Assembly (NCBI GenBank): GCA_015039365.1
Contig: WION01000054.1
Location: forward strand, 161,390-225,389
Reading direction: 5' to 3'
Length of the DNA stretch: 64,000 bases
Source of the DNA: Amanita rubescens
Taxonomy: Eukaryota > Basidiomycota > Agaricomycetes > Agaricales > Amanitaceae
Numbering within the stretch: position 1 is the stretch's first letter; every line of letters begins with the position of its first letter. Both the position numbers and the translations under genes were made by a program. Shown piece after piece: positions 42,928 to 54,375 of the stretch. The notes beneath the pieces are model-generated. The model did no database searches. It saw nothing but the letters and a program-made list of their open reading frames with translations, and had not been told where the DNA came from.

Positions 42928-44403
42928 CGATGGGGAATGGGGGATAGAGATTGAAAATGCTGATCCTTATTTAAGTAAAGAAGGGAACGAAATAAATGGG
43001 GATGCGTTACTGCGAGATATGGGCGCATCTCTCTAGCTTCTTGACCGGTCATATGTTGATGGTTATCGTGACATTGCTGCATCGGATTCAATGATGGTTC
43101 ACTGAAGTATTCTTGGAACGTCGGATGAACAACTGCATGTTTCTAATTTTTCATTGATCATTGAACATTCTCGGCGCGCCCTGCAGAAATAGGGTCCAGT
43201 TGAGATACTACGTCAAAGTGTCAAGTGAACTTACAAAGCGCATAGTAACCCTCGGTTGGCATGAACCATTTGAAGCTTGATTCTGGTGGGGCTGCAAGTG
43301 ACACCCAACACTGGTTGATTCGGTTGCCTATTCCAAACCAATGAAGAAGTCGACCTCTGCATAAACATAACAAAGCCAAGCAACGTGAGTCCTGCCGCTT
43401 TTGTAAACTTTCTTGCGACTTTAGCCCATCCTGATCATTTGCATCTCAACTCGACACATACTAGCCGACGTATCCTCAACCCCGTTCTGTGCCATTCGCT
43501 ATCTCGCCTACAATACGCTCTAAGGGACAGCTCCCGCGTCTTCAAGTCATGGACAGCGAGCACTGGTGGATCCCTCGCTCAACAAACATTCTCAACAAGA
43601 ATGCTGAACGCTGGCAACTTCTGCGCAGGAAGAACGCGAAAAAGGGAGACGACTAATTTCCGAGGATGCATCGCGTTGCGGGGAGTCCAGGATGCCGGGT
43701 GAGGGAGAAGACGATTTTGCTCTGCACTAGCCTGGTGCGTTCTAATCTACTATTGCGACTTGTATCTCACTTTTTTTTTCTTGATAAGCTTATGATATAC
43801 ACCCTCACCGTATTATTCCCTACCCAGACGCTGTCAGGACGGGCAACAGGGCCGAACTGTTGCTCTGCACCCTCGCTGTGGTGGTCGGCCGGGCCGGAAT
43901 CCTCCTCAGCTGACAACGACCGCGGCGATCTCCTCACACGGGTCACCTTTGGCCTCCTCGTCATCCCAGGATACATAACCAAAAAGTGACATACCTTCAA
44001 CGTCCAAAGAAAAATCAACGCTCAATGGTCCCAATCTTTAAGTACGGCAGGCCGATTCCAAAATGAGTTCAAGTGTTGCGGATATTACAACCCCTACGAA
44101 GAAGCTCCGGTGAGCGCGATCCGTACTTCCCGGATGCAAAGGGCCATGCCTCAATTTCGGGTGAGTAGCGATGTGTCAATGGCGTACAGGCTCAGTCTGA
44201 ACGATTATGGACCAATATGTCAGGTACGTCCATAATCACGTCTTCGAACGCCAGACTGACTTGGGCATCTTGTTCCGTTTAGACCGTTTTCCAAGAGCGG
44301 GTCGCCGCAAGGTGGTTTTTTCGCTCTGTTGCTGATGCGGGTGTATGATAGTAGAAAATGCATATATTCCAATGACACTACAGTAAACATAACATGAAAT
44401 GGA
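42928..44403. other. Long stretch without a recognised gene
   Basis: About 1.5 kb. Frames at 43385-43702 (+) and 43666-43989 (+) have no family motif and are likely chance. Nothing else seen. Confidence 0.4.
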
Positions 44404-45110
44404 TCATATTTTCTTCAACCTCGCTGACTGCCTTGTACTGGTAGTTGCAGATGATAACGCCTTCGTTTTCTTGACTGACTTTTGAACTTCGTGCTCCAGA
44501 GGCAACTCCAAGAGGTAAACATTTGATTGATGTTCCCGACCCTCCGGAAAGACCCATTTATGTTCCTTCTGACCAGCGGGACGGACGAGGACGTACAACG
44601 GTTCCTTTGCCTTCCCCTTCCCCTTCAAGTCTGGCTTCTTTGCTGGCGGGAGTTGAACAGGTTCACGTTGCTGTTGGATTTGTTTGATGATTTCCTGTAC
44701 CACGGGATAACCCTGTTGCAAACCTTTATGCAAATTGGATGTTGTCTGCAGGAGCCAAAGACGTTGAGCCTGAGAGGGGGGAGGGAAATCCACGACAAAA
44801 GAATCAAACAGGGGGTGGTTAAGAGTGTAATACACGTTATCGTAAGCCATCAATGCTGCGATTGGCGCGGAGCTCGCGCCTGCGTTGACGCGACACGGTG
44901 GCGCTACATACAAGTTATCGACGTGTGTCCGGCGCATATGCGTCCTTCTTCCTTCTCAATACCCCCACGACGGAGCTGTAACAAGCCAAGCTTCCTGTGC
45001 ACATATTTCAGCGTCCAAAACACCGACTTGTGGGCTTCTACGTTCAAGTTTGAAGGGTAAGCCCTGGTAGTAGACCTTAGAGCCTCGGTCACCATGAACG
45101 GGTCCGGCAT
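44404..45110 (-). CDS. Hypothetical protein, two exons
   Basis: Not recognised. ATG 45110 (MPDPFMVTEALRSTTRAYPS, NLNVEAHKSVFWTLKYVHRK) is spliced in phase by a GT-AG intron (about 44909-44964) to APPCRVNAGASSAPIAALMA. The second exon has PPPSQAQRLWLLQTTSNLHK, a helical segment VQEIIKQIQQQREPVQLPP, a Lys/Gly run (KGKGKAKEP) and ends TRQSARLKKI. The consistent frame across the intron supports a real gene. No TM helix or signal peptide is seen; the basic C-terminus may be a nuclear signal. Confidence 0.5.
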
Positions 45111-45356
45111 AGCGAGACTTTTATGCTAGACAGGGTCCACTGAAAAAAGAGCAAACAAGGAAGTGAAAGAGCGAAAAGGAAACGCACTCAGTCAAAAAAC
45201 TTGGAGAAAAGGAGACGAGTTGAGAATCCCCGGGACGCGGGTCGATCGCAACTCACTCAGAATCTCCACCACGCAGAAGAGGAGGAAGTCACTTTGCTAC
45301 CTGCCCAGTCATATAAACTGATCATTCAGTATTATAATAGTGCGCCACCATATCAT

Positions 45357-46178
45357 CTAAAACAAATAATAGGATTGCGACTCAGCGTAGGAAATCACCA
45401 AATAAAAGAAGAATTTCCAGACTTTGCCTAACAAAGAAAGGCAATAAGAAACCCAAGGACGTCCCTCGACGATCACTTCTAATAGAATCAATAATTCTTC
45501 GCCTGCAGAATATCTCGCCCTTGGCAAGGGCTTTGTCTCCTCTCTTCCATCTCTAATCAATTTTTCGCTGGTTGGAAAGAAGCTTTCCCAAACGGCAGCT
45601 ACATGTTCATCCGCACCATTCACCTCCAGAATGCCAATGTGATGCCCCACATAGCAGAATGTGGTCCGTCGTTCAAAATGTCTGCGGTGATATGCAACAA
45701 AGGACGAAGGTATATCAGCAGAGAACGTGTAGGAGATGACGAGTCTAGAGAGGCCATTTGGTATGGCGGAGAAAGGGCAGTGCAGGCATGGGTCAGGGAA
45801 TGTTGAATTGTAATAATTGATGCAGATGGTGTCCAGTGAAGTCAACTTCGTTATGTCGTCGCGTTGCATATACGACACTTTGCGAGTGGACGAATGTGTA
45901 GTCGAATAGACGTAACTCGGATCGTAAATGGTGAAAGTGAGGCGCTTGCACTTGCTGAAATCGCGGGTGGCATTCTTGGTAAATAACCAAAGATAGAACG
46001 ACTCGCAGGGGATATGCAAGTTGGACGAGGATATTTCCTCGAAAATAGTAGAATATTGTTTTGAAACAAGTTTCGAGGTGGTCATAAAATTGACGCGTTC
46101 GTCTGGTGTGAGCGGTGATTCCCAGACTTGTTCAATTATGTCGTGAAGCAGTTCGGTGGGTGCAGTGACTTGCGACAT
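45357..46178 (-). CDS. F-box-like hypothetical protein, intronless
   Basis: ATG 46178 (MSQVTAPTELLHDIIEQVWE ... MTTSKLVSKQY) resembles the degenerate F-box-like N-terminus of many mushroom proteins. The rest (CKRLTFTIYDPSYV, LTSLDTICINYYNST, ISYTFSADIPSSFVAYHRRH) has no catalytic motif. Single 273-codon frame with Cys and aromatic content typical of this lineage-expanded class. Confidence 0.6.
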   Translation of the reverse strand: MSQVTAPTELLHDIIEQVWESPLTPDERVNFMTTSKLVSKQYSTIFEEISSSNLHIPCESFYLWLFTKNATRDFSKCKRLTFTIYDPSYVYSTTHSSTRKVSYMQRDDITKLTSLDTICINYYNSTFPDPCLHCPFSAIPNGLSRLVISYTFSADIPSSFVAYHRRHFERRTTFCYVGHHIGILEVNGADEHVAAVWESFFPTSEKLIRDGREETKPLPRARYSAGEELLILLEVIVEGRPWVSYCLSLLGKVWKFFFYLVISYAESQSYYLF

Positions 46179-46714
46179 AGGAGTTATAGGTCAGGAGTTA
46201 AGCGCTGGTATCCGTATTTATATGCAATTCTTAAACTCCTATAGCGCGGCGCTCCCATTGCGGGAGATGAAGCTGTGGATAGGAGTTCGGAACAAATTTG
46301 AACGTGTCAGGCCGATCTCCGCTCCGGGTGTACGCAGGCCAGAAAAGAAAGCGTTTATTTTCCAAATGCGGTAGGTGCACCTTCTAGGATATAAACTACT
46401 ACGTGAACTGATTGACGCCGAATGGAAGTGGAAGTCGCACAAGCAATCTGGGCGGCGGTTCATGCACCTTTTTCAGTCATACAGTACACTGCCTGTGGAC
46501 GGCCGGAGAACGCAAGTAGCATGGACTGGGATGCGGGTGTGAGGGCAGAGGAGGTAGAATAGCCCTCGAGAGGACCAGTGCCAGCCCCTAAGCCCGAAGT
46601 CGAGAATCGCGTCGAGTCCCACGTTGGGAATTGCCAACCCAAGGCTGATAGTCATGACCTCCAAGAATGCAAGGCACGACTGCGTGTTGACAGCTTTGGC
46701 GACCTTCGATTATA
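46179..46714. other. Intergenic
   Basis: No supported gene between the F-box-like start and the alcohol-oxidase relic. Confidence 0.4.
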
Positions 46715-46885
46715 CCCTCGATGAAGCGCAATGAAGCGAAGGGAGCCATACGTGTATGGAACGCGCAATTTGAAGGCCGCAGGTCATATAATTGTGGCTC
46801 TGCAATCGTAGCATCACTCCTGGAAACATCGGGGCGAATACACACAACACCGTTGCGATACTAGGGGAGAAAACCGCTGTTTTTG
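46715..46885 (+). pseudogene. Relic of the alcohol oxidase 3' end, inverted relative to the intact gene
   Basis: Plus-strand DNA resembles the last intron-exon junction of the gene at 50086-52710 on the minus strand. Both contain GCGCAATGAAGCG, then GGAACGCG-AATTTGAAG-CCGCAGGT or its near match at the same splice donor, then CGTAGCATC-CTCCTGGAAAC. The relic reads SITPGNIGANTHNTVAILGE against SIAPGNVGANTYNTAIAIGE, with a 3-base deletion. Nothing upstream or downstream matches the rest of the enzyme. Confidence 0.7.
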
Positions 46886-47931
46886 AAACGAACGATGATG
46901 ATGAGCTATCACTTGTGGTGCCACAGGCAACAATAGTGGTCTCGTTCCCAGGCGTTCTGGGCAGATCAGCGAAGTGTGAAGCGGTAAGTATGGGCCCTCT
47001 AACTGAGACCGACTACGCCAAGACCCGTCGACCGATGAAGACAATTTGTCATTCGTTGCGAAGTTCTTATTTAATGGGCACGTATAAATTTAGCCTTATC
47101 TAGTGACATCGGCATGCTCGCTGTCATACCAGAACTCATCAAAGGATAGTCCAAGCACGGAGATCTCCCTACTGTTCCGATTGACCAGGAATACTCTTGG
47201 ATTGAAGGCCGGGCGAGATGCTTGGCTCACCCTTTGGGTTGCATACGTAGGAAGAGCTGCCGATAGGTTTCAAGTGCCAGGTCAGACGAAAAAGGGCGAA
47301 GCAGACGTGGACTCCTATGGTTCAATCGATAAGCGAAATGAATTGAGGTCACCATCCGCAGCATCGGACTCAACCTCAGGTCGACCGTTGCGGAACCACG
47401 CAAGAGGAAAATAAGATGTATACGATAAAATTCTCAACCATTCTTTCCCTAAAGCATTTGGCAACGGAACCGCTTCCCTCGATGGCTCCCGGTACTATAT
47501 GGTCGTAGGTTGGTCATGCTGCTTTCCACGAAGCTTACGATCACGGCACACACAGCCATCCGAGGCAGCTGCAGCGCTCTGCCGCCACATGTTTGACTCC
47601 GGCTCGAAATTTGAGCCATATGGAGATTGAGCGCGTGTGAGATCTCACCCTATGATAACAGGCTGTGGTGCGTCTTCGCAGTCTACTCGTCATGCAATCC
47701 TATGTCATTGACTAAATGTTACCTACAATGATAAGCATGAGCATTTGAACCGAAACGTTTGCTGTAAAGGAGGACAAATGGAAGAATTTCGTACGTGCTG
47801 TTCTGCACATTGCAATTGATGATCAAGGCACCAGCCTTCACAGGCACAGCCATTGTCAACGGGACTTGAATAAAGCTCGAAACTTCACCGGCACTGCCAA
47901 GAGCAGCTCTCCGTTAACCCCAGGACTGATC
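46886..47931. other. Intergenic, no supported gene
   Basis: About 1 kb. The frame 47103-47414 (+) has no motif. Nothing recognisable seen. Confidence 0.4.
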
Positions 47932-48904
47932 ATGCCCCTCCTCTCCCTAGTTCTGATGCCCTCTCGTTCCTCGTCCTCGCCACGTTCCCGAGACGAGGCA
48001 TCTCGTCCGATAGATAGCGATGTCTATCGGGATTATCCCAACGCGTACATCGAGTGGCTCGAACTTTGGAAGGAAAAAGTCGAGCCCGAACACGAATATG
48101 TGTTAATCATAACCGACAAGGGTGATAAATATCGCATCGAGCGGCGACCGTCTGAAGGAGCGAATATCCACTCCAAGTTGCGTGGTTGCGACGCAGATGA
48201 TATTATTACTAGGATTCTAGACGACGGGAATCCCACGAGACTCGCGACGACCAAGACCGCGCGTCGTGAGGTCCTCCTCAGATTTTACCATGATCCACAA
48301 CCTGACTTGTATACCGTCTTTGCTTTCTGCGACGCCATCCGCAGAGACCGCGACGCTCAGAAATACACATTGACGCAGTTCAACTGTTATTTCTTTGCAC
48401 GCACCCTCACATTGCTCGTTACCCGCCATACCTACCTGCGCCAATATTTCAACATTTACGAAGGATCGAGACGAGAATTCCGCAAGCTTCCGGAATATAA
48501 GATCGATGAAGTCGTGGCCGACTTGCAATTGACGTATGAAAAGTCAAACAAGGAGCGCTGGATTTTCATGAGTCCAAGCTCGAATGTAAGGGTGATATCA
48601 CTTACTTAAATTCTGATCCGGAGAACCTATTGCCTTTTGTTTCCAGAAATTAACTTACGAAGGTCTTCGATTGCAAATACTTGAAATGAACGAAAAGCAT
48701 TGCAAGAGGGTTACTCAGCTTGGCGGAAACGGAGATGAGGTGTATGCCACCTTGGACGAGAAAAAGGAAAAGATATGGCGTCGCATGTATACCAAATCAG
48801 ACCCGCAGGTTCCACCCAATATTGACGGGTCGGATGACGAAGATTCACTGTCTACTAGCTCGGATGAAACACATTCCAAAGCGGGTCACTGGTACTGGAA
48901 CTGA
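47932..48904 (+). CDS. Hypothetical protein of a mushroom-expanded family
   Basis: ATG 47932. Exon 1 encodes YPNAYIEWLELWKEKVEPEH, YRIERRPSEGANIHSKLRGC, REVLLRFYHD and the motif TQFNCYFFARTLTLLVTRH. It is spliced (about 48587-48647, GT-AG) to KLTYEGLRLQILEMNEKHCK, ending in an acidic Ser-rich tail and HWYWN. I recognise the N-C-Y-F/T-x-A-R/W motif as common to many uncharacterised Agaricomycete proteins, but no function is known to me. In-frame splicing supports a real gene. Confidence 0.6.
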
Positions 48905-50085
48905 GGTTTGAGTCGCGCGCGTGACGCAGGGACGACCTCGTGGCTCATAAGTGCTCCCCCTTCACCTTTAATACTAATACTAACATTGACCGGTCCCGTG
49001 CTCCCATGTTTCTTGTCTTGTATGATACAAAAGACCATGACAGCTGTTCCTACGATAGGTTTGACATGCGCAATTATTATTGTCGTATTACTTCTACTAT
49101 CAATACAGATAATGTATCTCGCTTTCTGAAAGAAGAAACCGCACCTCGTCAGGTCTGAACCCCCAATGAGGTTCGGTTTGCTTGCCACTCTGGACCTGAA
49201 CCTGAACATTAGGTCCAGTCTGGGTCCGAACCCGGTTCGAACCTATATAGAGAGCATTAAGCGCCAGGCACTCGCTGATCCACATTTAATTCCGTGCGTT
49301 TATCGATTGATTCAGATAAGCTCCTATCGGGGGATAAAACCACAAAAATACCTGTTATAAATTTACTCAATCCAACAGTGTGGACGATCCTTTATTCAAT
49401 GCTCTTCAATCACTTTCGCGGTAGGATCAGGCGATGAGGGGCCGCTCAGAAGGACGTTCACCGTTATTTGCCTAACATGATTAATAGAATATATGCGAGC
49501 ATGGTCTTGACCCCATTTAACGCGAAAAACTTCCGGGGCTAGAGACCGAATCAGATTGATAACCAAAGAATGTTTATGCATGACGGCTTTATCGAAAGTT
49601 GGCGCAGATGACGCCACAAGACGCTTTGCTTTCGCAATTTTGCGTACCGGGATAGTTGTCCTGAACAAAAGGCTCCTTTCCTCAGTTTTCCAATGCTGGA
49701 TTTGGTTCTAGCCCTCTTGATTTATTAAGCGCGCATGGTTTGCACGTATTCAGGTGGCCGGATCAAACATGCCTAAGAGTTCATTGATTCGCGCTGTCTA
49801 CAGTGAATTGAAATTAGATTTTCGTACCATCGTCGGGGTATACCCGCGTCAAAATCTTGATAGTTCGCCGATGTGGTTCCTCTGGAATATGTAGTATACT
49901 TATTGCACCATTGATGACTCGGATGCCGTTAGCGTTTGTCAGTTGGACTTCGTACTATTTTTAGTGCCACCATCACATTCCTGGCACAGCGCTTCCCGCT
50001 CAGAATCTACCCTAATTCTACAACGTATATACAGTATGTTACATTCTGGACAATCTTCATCATGGTGAAGGGCGTCCGCACTGCC
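48905..50085. other. Intergenic with a short GGTTC/GAACC-rich element
   Basis: About 1.2 kb without a supported gene. A 90-residue minus frame (49396-49668) lacks an ATG and was not called. The stretch 49140-49245 is described separately. Confidence 0.45.
49140..49245. repeat. GGTTC/GAACC-rich possible dispersed short repeat
   Basis: Dense, partly inverted words: GAACCCCC, GAGGTTCGG, GGACCTGAACCTGAAC, GGTCCGAACCCGGTTCGAACC followed by TATATAG. The palindrome GGTTCGAACC resembles a Pol III B box. Could be a SINE-like or other short dispersed element; no boundary or duplication was identified. Confidence 0.25.
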
Positions 50086-52710
50086 TCAGACACCAATGAT
50101 TCCTAGATCTTCAGCGATCAGAACAGCTGCCTTCTCTCCTATCGCAATGGCGGTGTTGTATGTATTCGCTCCGACGTTTCCAGGAGCGATGCTACAATCT
50201 GCACAGCACCAATTGTGAGTGGGGATGAATTGTGGCATCAGAAAATATGTACCTGCGATCTTCAAATTACGCGTTCCAACTTCCATAAACATTCAACCTA
50301 GAATCCACCACACCTCCGGCTTCTCTGCGCTTCATTGCGCAGGTACCAATCTGTATAATGATGCTGATATGAGTTTTCAACAAACCGTGACAGAACATGG
50401 CCGTACCGAATGCCAAGATGTCGATACTTTTTCCCTGTGAAATTGATCGATCGCCTCGTCATCCTCTTTGGAATAGGCAATATCAGGCTCGTTGATGTCA
50501 ACAGGGCCATCTGTGGGTCTGCATTCCGCAAGGCTACCCTTTGGGAACTTTGGGTGTTCTAAATTATATTCGCCACGATACGTCTTCATTCGGCGAATGA
50601 TTTCCCTGCTTCGCTTATATCCCCATCTTAAAACGGCCATATCCGATGGTCTAAATGATGGTCAGGATTTAGGATGTTGGATATTAGCGTATGGCACATA
50701 CACATCCAGGTAACCTGGATGAAAATCGACCGGTGAGTATGGGTCATTTCCCGCAGCTATCTTGACAAATCCGGTAGAAGCCGGATATCCCTATGAAGTT
50801 GTTAGCAACTTTCACCATCGCAACACATCGTCACGTACATTGAAATAAGCTACAGTTAAATATTTTTTAGTCGGGGGCTCAGAACTTGCATTAGCCATCC
50901 TGGAACCTCAGTCAGCTAATACAGTAGTACGACTGATCTGGGCCTTACCCTCCAGCAATGAGCACAATTATAAGTGGCTTATCAGGCGCAGGCGCATAGT
51001 AATTTTTCCATTCGTTCTCGAATACTTGACCTAATTCTTCCAATTCTTCCGGGCCGGGCCTCAGCTTGATGCCTGCGTCGATACCGCTAAAAGTAGAGTT
51101 AGAAGAATGGGCTGAATATATAAGATAGTCCCTACTTGTGAGCTATCAACCCCTTTCCTGTTTCAAGCCATTGTTGGACGAAAGCTAGAGGGGGAAGCGC
51201 TCAAACGCAGATCAATACAAAAAGATTTCACTCACGCTGTGTCATCTCCCCGCCTCCTCGGAAAATAATATCCACGGTTTCAGCATCATCGCTGGCAATA
51301 TACGCTGGGAAAAGGACATTATGGTCTATTCTGTATTAGCGCATTGAGAAACCTGAAACGGCGGTGGTATACCCATGTAATTCTCTCCAACTCCGGGGAG
51401 ATCAACCAGTGGCTCGATGTCGTATTTCTTTAGCAAATCTGCATTGCCTATCCCGGATCTACTCGAATTTGTCAATATGGGACTCGCCATATGATATTAA
51501 AGAGACTCTTACCTTTGCAAAATGGTAGGCGAGCCAAAGGTGCCAGCGGATAGAACGACAAGCCGAGAAGCCTTTGCGGTATTCCTTTGACTGGTGGACT
51601 CATCAATGTATCCCACACCAGTTGCTTTTAAGTCCCTGAAAAAAGTCTGTGAATCAGGCAACTTGTTCTGTCACTGTACTCACTCGAACAACACTCGTAC
51701 AACCTTTTTTCCATGCAACACCACTAAATTCTGATTCTTGTCAATTTGGTTGTATATGTAGTGATGCGCTGTGTCGGACCGTCTCCCTGTGACCGGATCT
51801 ACATACCTACAAGGAGCCGGAATCAGTACGCATCCGACGTGACAATTCAGTGCCTACTGGGCCCATCTCTATTACAATATGATCGTAAGCAGATATGTTT
51901 AAAGCGTGAAAAATCTTCTCACCCCGTAGGCGTCGCAGGAAAAGAACCCGTTAACGTCGTCCGTAAATTGGCGTTTCTTGTCGTACTTTCCAACGACGTC
52001 AAGGAAGTCGTCAGCAACATTCAATTCGTCTTCTCGGTACGAGACCTTGATAGGACCGTTATAACCGTGATAAGGGGCATTCCTGTCAAACGTTTCTGCC
52101 TGAAGGGATAGTGAGTTAAATAGAGATTGTAGGCTCTACTTGCCCCCTTACCTTTTGTAAAAGCGGAATCAGTTCTTTGGAGCCCCAGCCTGGATTTTTA
52201 TGAACGGTTTCCCAATCATCGTAGTCGGATGCTGCCGCTCGGGTATACACCATAACTGCAATCATTCTATAGACGATCTTCGGTTCATGGGGAAATGAAT
52301 TGCTCACAGTTTACGCCCGACCCTCCTCCTAGGCATCGTCCAGCGGATACAACGGGCGAACGCCCACCAAGTGCCTCGCTTGGACGTCCCTGATGGTGCA
52401 GGAAAGTTTTTGAATTCGGGTCAACAAGATTTCCAAAATATCTTGCTGGCTGAACATGAACGGGCTTATCCCGTTTGCCTGGGCCATCTTCGATGATCTG
52501 AATTGAGGGTGATTATATAACAGCCATAATCCGGCGATGGGTAGTACTCACAAGTATTTTCAACGTAGAATCCGCGGCAGCAAGGCGTCCGGCCACAATG
52601 CACGCAGTTGCACCACCTATAAGTAGATTTAGTGGTGGCGGGACGGATTGTATAACCAACTTACCACCAGCGAAGATAATGTCATATTCGGGTTGAGCGG
52701 CACTTGTCAT
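50086..52710 (-). CDS. GMC-family alcohol (methanol-type) oxidase
   Basis: FAD-dependent oxidase turning primary alcohols into aldehydes plus H2O2. ATG 52710 (MTSAAQPEYDIIFAGG) is spliced to GGATACIVAGRLAA, the dinucleotide fold. Then come QPARYFGNLVDPNSKTFLHH, SEALGGRSPVVSAGRCLGGG, MVYTRAAASDYDDWE, GYNGPIKVSYREDELN, TGRRSDTAHHYIYNQ, VVLSAGTFGSPTILQ and the C-terminal flavin-contact motif SIAPGNVGANTYNTAIAIGE, ending EDLGIIGV. The motif set fits the fungal AOX branch (AA3_3) rather than aryl-alcohol oxidases. About ten short introns. Such enzymes are peroxisomal or secreted and supply peroxide in wood decay. No clear C-terminal SKL-type peroxisome signal is seen. Confidence 0.85.
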
Positions 52711-53397
52711 TATCGTCGTTACGTGCCTCTTCTGAATGCAAGAAGCTTATATAGAGAGAAGTAATTCGCTTCCACGGTTACAGAAGGTTGGAATCTTCCA
52801 AACCAACGGCTTGAGTTTGAATTAGCAGTGCAAGATAAGATTCTTTGATGCGATATCGGCGGAGCCTTCTCTCTCATAACGCTAAAAAGATGCCAATGCA
52901 AACTCCGTAACGTGTTTCGTTTCATTTGCAGATATACTTCAGAACCGAGAAATACCACTGCGTGTGATAATTTTCCTGCTTAGTGCGCCGGGACACGGCC
53001 CGCAAAGAAGTCTCGAAAAGCGACGACCGAAGTTCCTTACAAGTTCTTTATTTCGCTGCAGCGGTCAATTGCTAAGGAACGCAAGTGTGACATGCGTTTC
53101 ACTCGAAGAAACATATCTCTAGTCGTAATGATCATGCATGTTCTTGCAAAAATTGTCGTCATTGGGAGTGTCCACTATTGAATGTCTGATTCTAAGTACC
53201 GTCATCCGCTTATCACATCATACCGTGCCGTAAACTTACTATCTCCATGTCTGTCACGGCCCCAGGTGTGGCGATTGAAAACCCTTAATAGAACATTGTA
53301 AAACGAGGCGAAGTTTACTTGAATGACAGCAAGGACAAATCTGGGCAAACATCATAGTAACATCTGCACCCAGTGACCCATACTTACACGACTTCTG
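52711..53397. other. Divergent intergenic region between alcohol oxidase and SDR
   Basis: About 690 bp serving both promoters. No supported gene. Confidence 0.45.
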
Positions 53398-54375
53398 ATG
53401 CCTTCAATCGCAGCGACACGATCTGTGAATGCACGATATAAGCCATCTTACTTGCCCGTCGCCGTCATTACAGGTGGGACTTCTGGTATTGGGAAACATA
53501 CAGCGCAGGCGCTCGCGAAATACACCAAGGGGAATGCACATATAATCCTAATTGGACGGAATGAAGCGGCGGCCAAAGAAATTATCGAGTCGTTTCCAAA
53601 GCCGAGCGGACCGGACGCTCATCCAGATTGGAAACACGAATTTGTCCATTGCGATGCCAGGCTGATGAAAAACGTTCATGCGGCTTGCAAATCTATTTCC
53701 AGTCGTGTCTCCAGAGTGAATTTTCTCGTCCTTTCCCATGGATACCTGAATTTTAAGGGGAGAGAAGAAACGGAGGAGGGAATTGATGTGAAGATGGCAA
53801 TACGGTATTATTCGCGATGGGTGTTTACCCAAGAGCTTTTGCATTTGCTGAAGAATGCAAAAAATGCCGAGCAGAAAGCAAGCGTCCTGACAATCATGGG
53901 CGCGGGATGGGGACCAAAGATTGATCTGGACGACTTGGACTTGAAGAAAAAATACACGGGTATGAGGTGTGCGCTCATCACTCTAACTTATAATGACTTG
54001 ATGATGGCGGTCTGTACTACTACCCTTTCATATAAATGTAAGCAACTGAAAATATTTCAGGAGTTTGCTCGCAAAGAACCCAGGATCTCTTTTACTCACA
54101 TCAATCCGGGGATGGTGGACACACCAACGTTACGAGCTTTCCATTGGACCTTGCGCACCTTCTTGTATTTCCTCGCGTGGTTTTGGCCCGAAACGGCAGA
54201 GAATTGTGCAGAGTACATGCTCTACGCGTTGATAGAGGGCAGAGAGGGTGTCTCTTTCCGGAATGAGATAGCAGACGACATTGGTTTTGTGAGGTATCGT
54301 GGGACGGAGGAGTCAGAAACGAAGCTGTGGGAACACACCGTGCAATTGATCAGGTCGATCAGGAGGGAGTTGTAA
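53398..54375 (+). CDS. Short-chain dehydrogenase/reductase, atypical active site
   Basis: Rossmann-fold SDR. ATG 53398, then VAVITGGTSGIGKHTAQALA (TGxxxGIG cofactor loop), ILIGRNEAAAKEI, HCDARLMKNV, VNFLVLSHGYL (in place of NNAG), VLTIMGAGWG and HINPGMVDTP. The usual YxxxK is not seen: the Tyr lies in TYNDLMM without the Lys four residues on. Such forms are common in fungal members and may be inactive or use another mechanism. A likely 51-nt intron (54010-54060, GTCTGT...TTCAG) is divisible by three and stop-free, so the gene also reads through as one 325-codon frame. Confidence 0.8.
   Translation: MPSIAATRSVNARYKPSYLPVAVITGGTSGIGKHTAQALAKYTKGNAHIILIGRNEAAAKEIIESFPKPSGPDAHPDWKHEFVHCDARLMKNVHAACKSISSRVSRVNFLVLSHGYLNFKGREETEEGIDVKMAIRYYSRWVFTQELLHLLKNAKNAEQKASVLTIMGAGWGPKIDLDDLDLKKKYTGMRCALITLTYNDLMMAVCTTTLSYKCKQLKIFQEFARKEPRISFTHINPGMVDTPTLRAFHWTLRTFLYFLAWFWPETAENCAEYMLYALIEGREGVSFRNEIADDIGFVRYRGTEESETKLWEHTVQLIRSIRREL

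Noticed and set aside
43385..43989. Two overlapping plus-strand frames of about 105 codons
   Set aside because: No recognisable motif, no splice-supported extension, frames typical of chance in GC-balanced DNA.
49396..49668. 90-codon minus frame of protein-like composition
   Set aside because: No ATG, no motif and no supported flanking exon; may be a relic but cannot be shown.
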